Origin: Enterocytospora artemiae
Lineage: Eukaryota > Microsporidia
Direction of reading: 5' to 3'
Assembly (NCBI GenBank): GCA_038659295.1
Contig: JASNGC010000003.1
Coordinates: 310,001 to 374,000, forward strand
Length of the DNA stretch: 64,000 bases
In this document: one piece after another, positions 1 through 8,649 of the stretch
Position numbering within the stretch: position 1 is the stretch's first letter
Layout: every line of letters begins with the position of its first letter
Position numbers and translations under genes: made by a program
Notes under the pieces: generated by a model
Seen by the model: the letters and a program-made list of their open reading frames with translations, nothing else
Databases searched by the model: none
What the model was told of the DNA's origin: nothing

Positions 1-591
1 GAGGATGATGAATCCACAGTGAATATCCCAGAGGACGAGAGTTTTGATGGTGCTATGGAATCATTTGCCATAATAGAGGAGCCCAATAACGAGAACACTA
101 TTGCGATTCCCTATCTTTTTAATCTTATCCCTTTGAGACTATTTTCGTTTAACATTCCAGCCTATAAAGATGAAGGATATTTTATTGTTTTTATTTTGAA
201 CAAGTTGTTGAGTGGTTCCAAGCTCACAATTTTGACAAAAGAAGTTCAAAAAACCAAAATATTCTGTGAAGTCCTAAAAATAGAGGCTGAGATAATTGAG
301 GAATTGGACTATGGAAAGATATATGAATGTTTAATAATAATGGGAAGGAATAACTGTCTTCACAAATGTAATATCACGAAAGATAACATTGGTGAAGGTG
401 CAAATACCATTGCCGCAGATAGATTGTTCGTAGTTGGAAATGACACTCTTAATTTGGAAAGATTAACTATCAATATTGACGATATCGGGAAGTACAAATA
501 CAGAATTACTGATCTGTTACACTCCATAAGCCCTGCAGTGGTAAAGGGAAGAAGGAAGTTTGACTATAGTAGGTTCAAGAATATAGAATAA
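1..591 (+). CDS. C-terminal part of a DBP9/DDX56-like DEAD-box RNA helicase (5' end outside window)
   Basis: The frame is open from base 1, so the start lies upstream of the window. The visible 196 residues resemble the second RecA-like domain and tail of the nucleolar helicase DBP9/DDX56, which acts in large ribosomal subunit assembly. The clues are a stretch like strand-helix Ia of helicase domain 2 (KLTILTKEVQKTKIFCEVLK) and a tail reading YKYRITDLLHSISPAVVKG, which matches the FRYR-x-D-x2-RSVT-x3-V-x-EAR signature of DBP9. The DEAD and SAT motifs would be outside the window, so the ATPase core cannot be checked. AATAAA at 587-592 overlaps the stop codon. Another helicase family is possible. 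Confidence 0.5.
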   Translation, partial: EDDESTVNIPEDESFDGAMESFAIIEEPNNENTIAIPYLFNLIPLRLFSFNIPAYKDEGYFIVFILNKLLSGSKLTILTKEVQKTKIFCEVLKIEAEIIEELDYGKIYECLIIMGRNNCLHKCNITKDNIGEGANTIAADRLFVVGNDTLNLERLTINIDDIGKYKYRITDLLHSISPAVVKGRRKFDYSRFKNIE

Positions 592-592
592 A
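587..592 (+). terminator. AATAAA poly(A) hexamer overlapping the stop codon
   Basis: The AATAAA hexamer includes the TAA stop (589-591) of the DBP9-like gene. The same arrangement recurs at many genes in this window and implies very short 3' untranslated regions. Confidence 0.5.
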
Positions 593-793
593 TATTTATA
601 AACATTAAATACTTAAATGTTTGTGTTCCCTGAACCATAGAAATAATTTCTAAGGATTTTAATAGACCAGTAGCTATTCGTTGGTTCAATTCAATGGATG
701 AGTAGTGATAGTTTACTTGTTTGATGATTGTCCAGCATCCATTGGCACCATCTATCATTTTATATAAAGAATACTTTCCAGCCCTTTTTTGAA

Positions 794-1210
794 ATGAATT
801 CCACAAACTCATCATTTTATGAAAAGAGTTTTGTCAGTGTTCAAGTAGAAATCAACATTGCCATTGCACCCAGCTCCATAAACGATCCATTTCAAAGTAT
901 TATGGAAAGACTTTCTAAAATACTATTTAAATATTCGAAACTACTGAAAGGATTTCCTCTTTCATTCTCAATAAGCGGAATTCGGAATAAAGGACACATT
1001 CTATCAGATGGGCATGTGTTAGTAAATACCCTCGTTGAGTTTACAGTAATAAAGGTGTCTGACAATGACATAATCGAGGTGCACGATGGAATGTTTTTGG
1101 GATCAATCGAATGTAGGGAAAAGTGCAATGAACAAACTCCCAGCACGGGAAAGTTTATTATCTCAGGAATTGATGATGTTCACACCATAAATGTCGTAAA
1201 ACTACAGTGA
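794..1210 (+). CDS. RNA polymerase I subunit RPA43-like (RPB7/SHS2 N-terminal domain)
   Basis: This 138-residue protein resembles the N-terminal half of RPA43, the RNA polymerase I counterpart of RPB7 in the stalk that contacts Rrn3. The support is the early FEK-type beta strand (SFVSVQVEINIAIAPSSIND), then LSKILFKYSKLLKGFPLSFS, which fits the family pattern L-x3-LLKYSEELGGV-LAYS, then an OB-like second half. An in-frame ATG exists at 728, but an AGCCC run at 780-784 sits 10 bases before the ATG at 794, so 794 is preferred. It is short compared with yeast RPA43 and has no acidic tail. RPB7 or RPC25 are less likely alternatives. Confidence 0.5.
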   Translation: MNSTNSSFYEKSFVSVQVEINIAIAPSSINDPFQSIMERLSKILFKYSKLLKGFPLSFSISGIRNKGHILSDGHVLVNTLVEFTVIKVSDNDIIEVHDGMFLGSIECREKCNEQTPSTGKFIISGIDDVHTINVVKLQ

Positions 1211-1431
1211 ATTGAAAATGGCGATCACTTTCTAGATGGGTATTCTAGACCTTTGAGGTGTAATAAACGAATTCTAATATCTTCTATTAGCTGTCTACAA
1301 CTTGAAACAAACCTATTTATGCCATATGGGTGTTAAAATATTTCAGATGACATAATGGAATATTTTACAACAGTTCATATATTTACTACTGTCTCATTTA
1401 TTAATACCAGCCGTCTATTATCCCTTATAAC

Positions 1432-2028
1432 TTATACCTTCCTATACTGGGTCAGGACTGGGTAAATATTTTCAAATGCCTTAAAAATATCTTCTCTTTC
1501 CTTGGCTCCCGTCAATACTATCTTCCCACTGACAAATATCAACAAGACTATTTTGGGCTTTACCATCCTATAAATCAGCCCCGGAAACAACTCTGGTTCA
1601 TACGAACAGTAATTGGAGTGGGCATAGGCCAGCCCCTCCAGCTTTATGGAAAACTTCAAATCGCACGAGCTTACTATATTCTGCACTTTAAATTCGGTAA
1701 ACTGGGCATTGAATCCCAACTTATGGATTATCTTTGCATATCTCTGAGATGCCAGCTTCGAAGCCTTTTCCGACTTGGCTCCCGTAACTACCATCTTCCC
1801 CGAAGCAAAAATAAGGGCTGTTGTTTTAGGATCCCGAATTCTCATAATCACTGCCGCAAATCTCTTTGGATTATATTCCGCATTCCTAGCATGAAGTGCT
1901 ATACTCTTAAGATCCAATTTGCAATTTAGATTCACTGTAGCCACTACATTTTGCAGGATAGGAACTACTCCACTTCTTTGAGCAGCCGAAGTTTCTTCAA
2001 CTGCTAAATCGTTTAGTTCATTTTCCAT
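1432..2028 (-). CDS. TBP: TATA-box binding protein (TBP)
   Basis: This is the general transcription factor that nucleates initiation for RNA polymerases I, II and III. The 198-residue product has a short variable N-terminus (about 20 residues) and then the two imperfect TBP repeats. Repeat 1 runs [19 protein letters not shown] to [10 protein letters not shown]. Repeat 2 runs from [20 protein letters not shown] to PVLTQYRK. The repeat signatures [17 protein letters not shown] and [18 protein letters not shown] are both intact. The length fits a core-only TBP. A CCC run lies about 10 bases upstream of the ATG. The repeated halves and the conserved SGK-x-V-x-TGAK blocks make this secure. Confidence 0.97.
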   Translation of the reverse strand: MENELNDLAVEETSAAQRSGVVPILQNVVATVNLNCKLDLKSIALHARNAEYNPKRFAAVIMRIRDPKTTALIFASGKMVVTGAKSEKASKLASQRYAKIIHKLGFNAQFTEFKVQNIVSSCDLKFSIKLEGLAYAHSNYCSYEPELFPGLIYRMVKPKIVLLIFVSGKIVLTGAKEREDIFKAFENIYPVLTQYRKV

Positions 2029-2456
2029 AAAACAAGGGCTTTAAAAATTCAGGAAAATACTCAAAGAAGAAAGGGAATTGAAAGAAATATTGGCTGTAAT
2101 AAGGGATATTCAGATAGAATTTCAGAAAGTATAGCTGGTTGTATGGGTAGAACAAACAATCAAGTCCCACTACACTTACAAGAATAGACCATCTTGTCGA
2201 GTAAATACATCTTTCTGTTATGTTTATGGTTGTAGTGACTTAAATACAATGACCCAAACCATCACTTATCCGATGCTAAAAGATAATATACGAATTTTAC
2301 CACGATCAATGTATCAGTATCCCTTGGAAGATTTCTTGGCCAGCTCAATTTATCTTTCAAACTCAAAATAAACAATGCAATTAAGAACAGCAATGCCCAT
2401 TTTTTACATGTATTGTTCTATATGTCAAGATTTGTAACATATTTAATTAATATTTC
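2029..2456. other. Spacer between TBP and the transposase-derived gene
   Basis: AT-rich, without an ORF that carries a start signal. I see no tRNA-like T-loop and no terminal inverted repeat that would mark the edge of a transposon. Confidence 0.5.
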
Positions 2457-3338
2457 TTATTCGATATATGTAGCATAGTGTCTTTTAATAGAATCGATGA
2501 TAAACCACAGGCGTTCACACTCGGAGAGAGAGAAATATATCAGTGTGTTGATGTGACTTATCATATCATCAACAGTAACTTCAACAGCCTTCTCAAATTT
2601 CATCTTAATAGACTCCAATTTCTCATCAATTCGCAGTTTTCTGAATGTGTAATTGTTTTCCTTACTAAAATCGAGAAAATTACCAATCTGAAGCTTTGTC
2701 ATTACCTTATCTACAGATTGTTTCAATTCGGATTTGGTTGATTTGTGTATTATTGCTAGAGAATTTATATTGGCAATCATAAACTTCTCCAAGGTGGATC
2801 TTGGAACTGAGTTTTCCACCAGTAAAAATCTCACCTGTAAGGTTTGAACACCGAGAAGTCCCAGTAATGTGTAGTGCGACTTGGAGTTGATCGTGATTTT
2901 TATATCAGAATATTCAACTACCGCCCCATTCGATCCCAAACTGTAAAGCTCCAGATTGTGGAGTTGCTCTGAAATAATTGCCTGAAACTTATGAAACCAT
3001 TTGTTGGTAACTGGCCCACTTACCTGGCATAGTTCTGACGCCTGTGACACCTGGCATCTTGTGGCATAGCAGTACATTAGCTTTATGACCTGTGATATTT
3101 TTAAGTGAGTCCTAGAAAATATTGAATTCCTAAATACACTAATCTTTTTTTTACATACTCCACTTCCACATCTCCACGAAGCATATATCCCATCTTTCTT
3201 TTTTGATTTATCTAAATAAGTTTGATGGCCACAATGTTCACAGACCACTGGTGTGGAGTTTAAAATTCCGATTTCCCTAGCATACTCAACTGATTTCTCT
3301 TCTGTGGAGAGCCTTTCCCTAAGCTCTGGACATGGCAT
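2457..3338 (-). CDS. Transposase-derived protein of the IS1595/ISXO2-like (Merlin) family, catalytic triad apparently lost
   Basis: The 293-residue product begins with a zinc ribbon: C-x2-C at CEHC, then WRCGSGVCKKKISVFRNSIF, the Merlin/IS1595 pattern of a C-x-n-C half followed by S-V-R-x-G-S-x-F. A helical segment (LKISQVIKLMYCYATRCQVS) follows, like the family's HTH region. The RNase-H-like part is degenerate. Where the family has VEIDES, this reads VVEYSDIK. The second aspartate block (normally I-I-S-D-x-W) reads LAIIHKSTKSEL. No third acidic block is clear. The frame is intact, and CCCCC lies 2 bases before the ATG, as at normal genes of this window. I infer a domesticated or inactive transposase relative; its function is unknown. 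Confidence 0.6.
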   Translation of the reverse strand: MPCPELRERLSTEEKSVEYAREIGILNSTPVVCEHCGHQTYLDKSKKKDGIYASWRCGSGVCKKKISVFRNSIFSRTHLKISQVIKLMYCYATRCQVSQASELCQVSGPVTNKWFHKFQAIISEQLHNLELYSLGSNGAVVEYSDIKITINSKSHYTLLGLLGVQTLQVRFLLVENSVPRSTLEKFMIANINSLAIIHKSTKSELKQSVDKVMTKLQIGNFLDFSKENNYTFRKLRIDEKLESIKMKFEKAVEVTVDDMISHINTLIYFSLSECERLWFIIDSIKRHYATYIE

Positions 3339-3345
3339 GAGGGGG
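3339..3345 (-). promoter_or_regulatory. C-run start signal of the transposase-derived gene
   Basis: The reverse strand reads CCCCCTC directly before the ATG at 3338. This is the C-run signal shared by most genes here, and it suggests this ORF is expressed like a resident gene. Confidence 0.5.
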
Positions 3346-3660
3346 TGTTCCGGACTACTCCTCCAAAACTAATTTTGGGAAAAGCGATTTAAATTACACC
3401 AAAAAATGATAATAAAATACATACAAAAAGAAGTATGCCATATCAGGAAAGCTCTTCTCTTCACAAAACAATCTACAAATACCAACCATATTTGGTTTCA
3501 TTCCTATAATATGCAATTGGTAATGTATGGTATATTGATTGAACTCCGAGGTTCTAGATACCCAGATGCACACTAGTTTTCAAGGCTTCATATTTCTAAT
3601 CTACTGCCTGTATTGATTTTTGAGGTGTGAAGCATTTAATATCCATATTCTTTTTCGCAG
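3346..3660. other. Spacer between divergent genes
   Basis: AT-rich region separating the divergently transcribed transposase-derived gene and LSM4. No ORF, RNA gene or repeat is recognised. Confidence 0.5.
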
Positions 3661-3669
3661 CCCTCTTTT

Positions 3670-3912
3670 ATGTATCCCCTCACCCTAATACGCCTGTGTA
3701 GAAAACGCAATATTTCATTGGAATTAAAGAACTCTTCAAAAGTGCATGGGTATCTGGTAAGTTGTGATGTGGCTATGAACATGCATTTGAGCAATGTAAC
3801 CATAAGTCTTAATGGCATTGATTATTTTATTAATGAATGTTTTTTGAAAGGCCAAAACATCAAAATCGTGCAGCTTGAACCATGGGTATTGCACAAGCAA
3901 CATTGTTTTTAG
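3670..3912 (+). CDS. LSM4: Sm-like protein LSm4
   Basis: An 80-residue protein made only of the Sm fold. It begins MYPLTLIRLCRK and continues with the Sm1 motif (LELKNSSKVHGYLVSCDVAMN) and Sm2-like segment (ECFLKGQNIKIVQLE). The combination PL-x-LL, ELKN, GYLVSCD-x2-MN and EC-x-[IL]-[KR]-G is characteristic of LSm4, a member of the LSm1-7 (mRNA decay) and LSm2-8 (U6 snRNA) rings. SmD1 is the closest alternative but lacks the GYLVSCD and EC(F/Y)(I/L)(K/R)G pattern. CCC at 3661-3663 lies 6 bases before the ATG. The C-terminal tail found in yeast LSm4 is missing. Confidence 0.8.
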   Translation: MYPLTLIRLCRKRNISLELKNSSKVHGYLVSCDVAMNMHLSNVTISLNGIDYFINECFLKGQNIKIVQLEPWVLHKQHCF

Positions 3913-4203
3913 CATGATCTTAGTAGTTGATCTACAAAATAATAAATGCTTTTGTATCGGATTTCTCCTGTAGGTAAATATTAAATTACTAATATGATAT
4001 TCTGGAGGACCTATATTATAATAATATTGCTGTTGTCCAACATTTAGCTTGACCCGTATTCTCCAGTCATCAGATGTTTTCGTGGTTCTCCTCAACTTCA
4101 ACTGAAAAATCCAGATTGTTTGGAACAATCACCAAAATCCCAGCGGTACTGTAGAGAAACTTTCTAAATATTGGTTATAATGGAAAATAGTTTATTAAAA
4201 CTG

Positions 4204-5811
4204 TTAATTAAACACAATGGTCTCATTAATCCTCAATAGTGAGATTGCGGCCTCAGTTGCAGATTTAAGTGCCTTTAGTTTGTAGACTGTAGGCTCAACC
4301 ATCCCATATTCCAAATTATTCTGAATTGTACCATTTACTACATCTAATCCGACAAATTTGTTGCACACAAACCCTGCAGCCTTCTGAGCCTTAAGTAATT
4401 TACTTACATACCTCCCACTATCCAAGCCTGCATTTGTGCAAAGGATTTTGACCAATTCCAATAAACTTTCTGAATATCGATGAATTGCCACATGTTCTTT
4501 CAGGTTCAAGTCATTGCTAAACTCCTCCAGTACAAAATAAAGTGCACTCTCAACTGTCCCCCCGCCAGGAAGGATGTTTTTATTCTTTAAAGACCTCTTT
4601 ATTACCTGAAGTGCATCGTTTAAACTTCTATCGATTTCCTCCACAACCTGGTAGTTTGGACCTTTTATTAGGATTGTACTCGATGAAATGTTTAGAAGGA
4701 GGCAAGAAAACGAATTGGAAAATGTCAATAAGCGAATTCCATCGATTGTAAAAGGACAAATCGCTGAAGATAGCCCATCAATGTTTGGTTTGGTTTCATA
4801 AGTTCCCTGATCGATAGTTTTATGAACCTTGCCGCTTGTTGCCTCTGCAATTCTTTCTAAATCAAATCTCGAGACCCTCTTTATAGCCACAATACCATTA
4901 TCTACAAATTTCTTCACAAACAACTCATCAATCCCACCGGTCACCAAGATCAGCTTTGCACCTAAATCTATAAGAAAATTGCATCTGTCTTTCGTTAATG
5001 CAATCTCCTTCTCCCTAATGGCCTCTATCTCGTCTGGTGTTGACGAAATATTTACCGAAAGTGGCATCTTTATAATATTCAAGGACAAATCAAGAAGCAA
5101 GCAGGATACAGAGCCCATATTTGCATAGGACTCCATCAAAGGAGAGGCCAGCGAACAATTTAATATGAATCCAGGATAGAAAGTAGAGTCAGCCATGGAG
5201 CCCCCTACGGATTTAATCACATTCACAGAATCTAGTGATTTGGAGTTATCAATACACTTGTTGATCAATCTAACAAACAAATCAGCCTCTTCATTAACGA
5301 TTTTTGAGGAAATGCTTGTCCTGATTAAGCAGTCTGTGAGTTTTTCTGAAATTGCCTCTTTTTCCTTATCTCCGCACTTTATCTTAAAACTCATCTTATC
5401 CTTAATATATCTTACTGATTCGTTGTATGCCAATCTATAGCCATTCACAACTGTGGATGCGTGAACACCAGCCTTAATAAGTTCAAAACCTTTCTCCACC
5501 AAAAATGTAGCCAATAAAACTACAGTTGTAGTTCCGTCGCCAACTTCCTTATCCTGTTCAAGAGCTAAGCTCACCAGCAGTTTTGCCGTGGACGAATTAA
5601 GTAGCATATTTTTCAAAATTGTTGCCCCGTCGTTTGTTATAAGAACCTCCCCAGAGGCACTGACACACATCTTGTCAAGACCTAGCGGACCATATGAAGT
5701 GTTGACTGCAGAAAATATCTTCTTGATCTCTTGCAAATTCCTTTCTAGAGAATTTTCATTTTTATAAATATCACATCCAAGAAGCAGAGAACTTGTAGAC
5801 AGCGATTTCAT
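4204..5811 (-). CDS. CCT1: T-complex protein 1 subunit alpha (CCT1)
   Basis: A subunit of the cytosolic group II chaperonin that folds actin and tubulin. The 535-residue product has the chaperonin signatures YGPLGLDKM, TNDGATILK and the ATP-binding GDGTTT, followed by intermediate and apical domains and a GGG-x-VE motif near residue 395. The alpha-type tail reads GLDVVNGT, then MVEPTVYKLKALKSATEAA and LLRI, and VVNGYRLA matches the alpha subunit pattern ISGYRLA. A longer frame opens 20 codons upstream, but CCCC lies 5 bases before the ATG at 5811 and the family start agrees with it. A different CCT subunit is possible but less likely. Confidence 0.85.
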   Translation of the reverse strand: MKSLSTSSLLLGCDIYKNENSLERNLQEIKKIFSAVNTSYGPLGLDKMCVSASGEVLITNDGATILKNMLLNSSTAKLLVSLALEQDKEVGDGTTTVVLLATFLVEKGFELIKAGVHASTVVNGYRLAYNESVRYIKDKMSFKIKCGDKEKEAISEKLTDCLIRTSISSKIVNEEADLFVRLINKCIDNSKSLDSVNVIKSVGGSMADSTFYPGFILNCSLASPLMESYANMGSVSCLLLDLSLNIIKMPLSVNISSTPDEIEAIREKEIALTKDRCNFLIDLGAKLILVTGGIDELFVKKFVDNGIVAIKRVSRFDLERIAEATSGKVHKTIDQGTYETKPNIDGLSSAICPFTIDGIRLLTFSNSFSCLLLNISSSTILIKGPNYQVVEEIDRSLNDALQVIKRSLKNKNILPGGGTVESALYFVLEEFSNDLNLKEHVAIHRYSESLLELVKILCTNAGLDSGRYVSKLLKAQKAAGFVCNKFVGLDVVNGTIQNNLEYGMVEPTVYKLKALKSATEAAISLLRINETIVFN

Positions 5812-5975
5812 AAGAAGGGGTGCAAAAACAATGAAGTGTAATTGGGATCCAGGCACTGATTGTAACAACACACTGATAAATGCCTTAAATAAAGTCCCAT
5901 CCAGAAAAGGAAAATCATGTGAGGATTATCAACACAGTAGAAATGTTCTTCATGTTTTTGAAATCTATAATTTAT

Positions 5976-6332
5976 TTAAGGATTATATGAAAATATTTTC
6001 TTAGGGTACTTTGCCGAGTTAATTCTTTGGAATCTAGATTTCAATCTCATCTGACGAGGCGTGAGTTTCATCCGAAGATTCTTGTTGAGTTTCGGCCTGA
6101 GCTCCTTGGGAAGCATCTTCTTTCCCATGTATTGCTTAACCAACTCATTGATCCTGTTTTCCTTTTGGACTTTCTTGATAGATGCAATATTCTTTCTGAC
6201 ACATCTTATGGCACCAGGCTCAACTTTATTAGAATGTTTGGTTTGATACAATTTTTGCAAGTTCTCTTCATTGGCTTTGAGATTCAACTGCAAGTCCTCC
6301 GGGGATAAATTTCTCAAATCCTCAAGTAACAT
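5976..6332 (-). CDS. RPL35: Large-subunit ribosomal protein eL/uL29 (L35)
   Basis: This 118-residue protein matches L35 (uL29), which sits at the polypeptide exit tunnel. It begins MLLEDLRNLSPEDLQLNL, equivalent to the family's ARDLR start, and has the central VRKNIASIKK (family VRKSIARV) and the basic tail PKELRPKLNKNLRMKLT. No intron is visible, although ribosomal protein genes are the usual place for rare introns in microsporidia. A CCC run is 4 bases before the ATG. The stop codon is followed at once by AAATAAA, giving a short 3' end. Confidence 0.92.
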   Translation of the reverse strand: MLLEDLRNLSPEDLQLNLKANEENLQKLYQTKHSNKVEPGAIRCVRKNIASIKKVQKENRINELVKQYMGKKMLPKELRPKLNKNLRMKLTPRQMRLKSRFQRINSAKYPKKIFSYNP

Positions 6333-6872
6333 AAGGGTAAAATGCAGAAAAATTTTTAAAAAAATCTATAAATTGTATGGTAGACAAACTCTAACAACTG
6401 GTGGTCCATCTTCAGGAAAATACCATTATTACGTCCTTATACAAGTAGATATTGTTTAAAAAAGGAGGTGGAAGGTTCTATCTGGTGAAAGGACATTGAT
6501 TTTGAAATAGGTTAATATTTAGCTTTTAAAATGCAATTCAAAGGGATATATCATCAAATCTCTCCAATATTCCACTTAAACAAAAAATACTATTGGTTAA
6601 TTTACAAAGTATTGTATTCAAGCAAATAATATTCTCGACGTTATTCTACTAGCCAATGATTTTTTAAGTTATGAATGGCAGACTTCCATAGTAAACTTAT
6701 AATTTAAGGAGTCACAACAATATACTCGAAAGAAAGACTGTTGTACAAAAAGAGTGTGGGCTTGAGATTATGGTGCTAAAGCACAAAATACCGAAAATTT
6801 TATCTATCACAAAAATCAATCTATATTACTGATATATTAAGGAGGGAGTATAAAATTACTTTGAAGTTAGGA
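6333..6872. other. Long spacer between divergent L35 and ZPR1-module genes
   Basis: About 540 AT-rich bases between divergent promoters. Short ORFs occur, but none has a C-run start signal or a recognisable protein. No tRNA or structured RNA was recognised. Confidence 0.5.
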
Positions 6873-6877
6873 CCCCC
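6873..6877 (+). promoter_or_regulatory. C-run start signal, first ZPR1-module gene
   Basis: CCCCC abuts the ATG at 6878. Confidence 0.6.
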
Positions 6878-7492
6878 ATGAATAAAGATACCGGAAAGAT
6901 TGTCAAGGGTGTCTGGATGTACAATGTGAAATGCAAGACATGTGGGGAAACTGCAACACTAAGGGCAGACATGATAAATGATGGCATTTGCCCATTGAAG
7001 CTTGATTTGATAAGTCGCTGTGATAGCTGTAAGACACATGAAGCAAATGAATATGAGGTTGTCTCCAACGATTATGGGGTTGAAATCACATGCCACTTTT
7101 CAGAACATGAAGATTTAGATCATTGGGTTTATATCAATTCTGGAGCAGAAATTAAACTTTTTGACGCAAAGGAGCTCATATACGAAATAAAGTCGGAAGA
7201 ATCTTACATCGACACTGTTGCTACATTGCTTAACCGAATTAAAGAGGAAAATGAGCAGAAATTTGACAATTGTGATGATATACCCCTTGACACCGAGATC
7301 CAGATCAATAAGGGTTTAAAAGCCATTGACCATTGGCTCAAGACAGGAACCTTCAATATGTCCATTTCGGATAACAGTGGATTTTCAAGGGTATGTCCCA
7401 AGGGGAAAACCTATAAGGACATAAAGGGCACCGAGCCGGAAAACCTAAATGAGGATCTGAAGATCAACCACTGCAAGGTGAATAAATGGTGA
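6878..7492 (+). CDS. Single-module ZPR1-type zinc-finger protein, copy A of a split pair
   Basis: The 204-residue product is one ZPR1 module. A C-x2-C-x25-C-x2-C zinc finger lies at about residues 19-51 (CKTC and CDSC), with exactly the ZPR1 spacing. It is followed by the A/B domain with YGVEITCHF, DLDHWVYINSGAEI, a TVATLLNRI segment (family TTVEGLL-x-I) and FNMSISDNSGFSRV (family F-x-LIIDDPSGNS). ZPR1 is an eEF1A-folding and eIF2B/SMN-linked factor and normally has two such modules in one chain of about 460 residues. Here each module is its own gene. Together they make 398 residues, and each has its own C-run. Confidence 0.8.
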   Translation: MNKDTGKIVKGVWMYNVKCKTCGETATLRADMINDGICPLKLDLISRCDSCKTHEANEYEVVSNDYGVEITCHFSEHEDLDHWVYINSGAEIKLFDAKELIYEIKSEESYIDTVATLLNRIKEENEQKFDNCDDIPLDTEIQINKGLKAIDHWLKTGTFNMSISDNSGFSRVCPKGKTYKDIKGTEPENLNEDLKINHCKVNKW

Positions 7493-7539
7493 TTGGAGAG
7501 ACTAATGAAATTTCTAAAAATATTTTAAACATTTTCTAT

Positions 7540-7543
7540 CCCC
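7540..7543 (+). promoter_or_regulatory. C-run start signal, second ZPR1-module gene
   Basis: CCCC lies 7 bases before the ATG at 7551, inside the 58-base spacer between the two ZPR1-module genes. It indicates independent initiation rather than a frameshifted single gene. Confidence 0.6.
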
Positions 7544-7550
7544 TGCTGAA

Positions 7551-8135
7551 ATGTCAGAATTGATCGAACTGGTCAAAGAAGATAAAATGAGCTGCTCTGG
7601 CTGTGGAGCAAGGGCAGTTAGTTCTTGGTTTTTAATAAAAGATACCAAGCCATGGAAAATGATGACACTTATCAACTGTCCATCATGTGGATCAGTGGAT
7701 AAAAAACAACTAGACTACATAGAGCTAGATTATGGAGTCGAAATAGTTGCAAATTTCACTAGCAAGCCCACCTCGGATAGGCTTTGTTTCATTAACAATG
7801 AGGCAATGATTTCAATTTTTCGATATGATCAAAAACTGATCGAGTTTAAATCAGAAGACTCATTTGTGGACTGCATCGAAAGCCTCCTTCTTAGAGCACA
7901 AGAGTTGATTGAGGTTGCATTTTCAAAAGATTACCTGACAGATCCAGTTATAGAGGATGCTTATGATAAAATAATACAGTGCCAAAGAGATGGGATTGTA
8001 AAAATAGTGGTTATTGATGGTAGTGGATATTCTAAGATATGTCCATGCGGAAAGGAATATACTGAGTGTCAAGAATGGGCATTTGAGGATCTAAACGAAG
8101 AAGGAGTGGTAGAGCATGTGCAAGTTCCAAAGTAG
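7551..8135 (+). CDS. Single-module ZPR1-type zinc-finger protein, copy B of a split pair
   Basis: The 194-residue product is a second ZPR1 module. CSGC and CPSC are spaced by 24 residues near the N-terminus, followed by DYGVEIVANF, a region ending FVDCIESLLLRAQEL (family TTVEGLL) and VKIVVIDGSGYSKICPCG (family IIDDPSGNS). It lies 58 bases after copy A, in a different frame, with stop codons between. Both copies share a GKxY block just after SG-x-S-x2-C-P that is not typical of ZPR1. I infer that an ancestral two-module ZPR1 underwent gene fission and that the products probably work as a heterodimer. Independent single-module duplication is the alternative. Confidence 0.78.
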   Translation: MSELIELVKEDKMSCSGCGARAVSSWFLIKDTKPWKMMTLINCPSCGSVDKKQLDYIELDYGVEIVANFTSKPTSDRLCFINNEAMISIFRYDQKLIEFKSEDSFVDCIESLLLRAQELIEVAFSKDYLTDPVIEDAYDKIIQCQRDGIVKIVVIDGSGYSKICPCGKEYTECQEWAFEDLNEEGVVEHVQVPK

Positions 8136-8649
8136 ATGAGAAGAGGTGATTTCAATAGATAGAATCAACTGCATTGTGTATATGCTGTTTATAATGCCTG
8201 GCAAGATAAATTATTGTTGCATTTCAACAATTTGTTGATTATTCTGTCTGATAATGTAATAAATGGTCTCAATTACTACAATTATTTCACTCTCGTCTAA
8301 AATTGGCCAGTTATTTGGAGAAAAAGTAGTTATTAACTGATGATTGAAGATATTAGTTTTCATAGAATTCTTACCTTAATTTTCATATTACAATAACATA
8401 AGAGAAAGCTAAAGATACACCATTACACCTTATGGATGGTGTTGAAGACCTGAATCAATCAATAGTCTCTACTTTCATTATTGACATTGAAGATAGAAAA
8501 TATAGGATAATTTCCAGTGAGTATCAAACAACACGATGCTATTCAATATGTCCAAATGCCATGCCTCTGTATACTTATTTTAAATACCGCATTAGTGTTT
8601 CTTTTGACCAGCTTTAATTTATGTATCATTTCTCATATTTTTTTAACCC
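8136..8649. other. Spacer upstream of the SND2-like gene
   Basis: AT-rich. It holds one ATG ORF of 61 codons (8432-8617) that has no C-run start signal and no recognisable motif, which I do not accept as a gene. Confidence 0.4.

Noticed and set aside
3736..4128. 130-codon ORF antisense to LSM4
   Set aside because: Half of it is the reverse complement of the clear LSM4 gene; no start signal.
6878..8135. The two ZPR1 modules as one gene broken by a sequencing frameshift
   Set aside because: The 58-base spacer has stops and its own CCCC start signal, and both ORFs begin and end at sensible module edges.
8432..8617. 61-codon ORF upstream of the SND2-like gene
   Set aside because: No C-run, no recognisable domain, and composition like spacer DNA.
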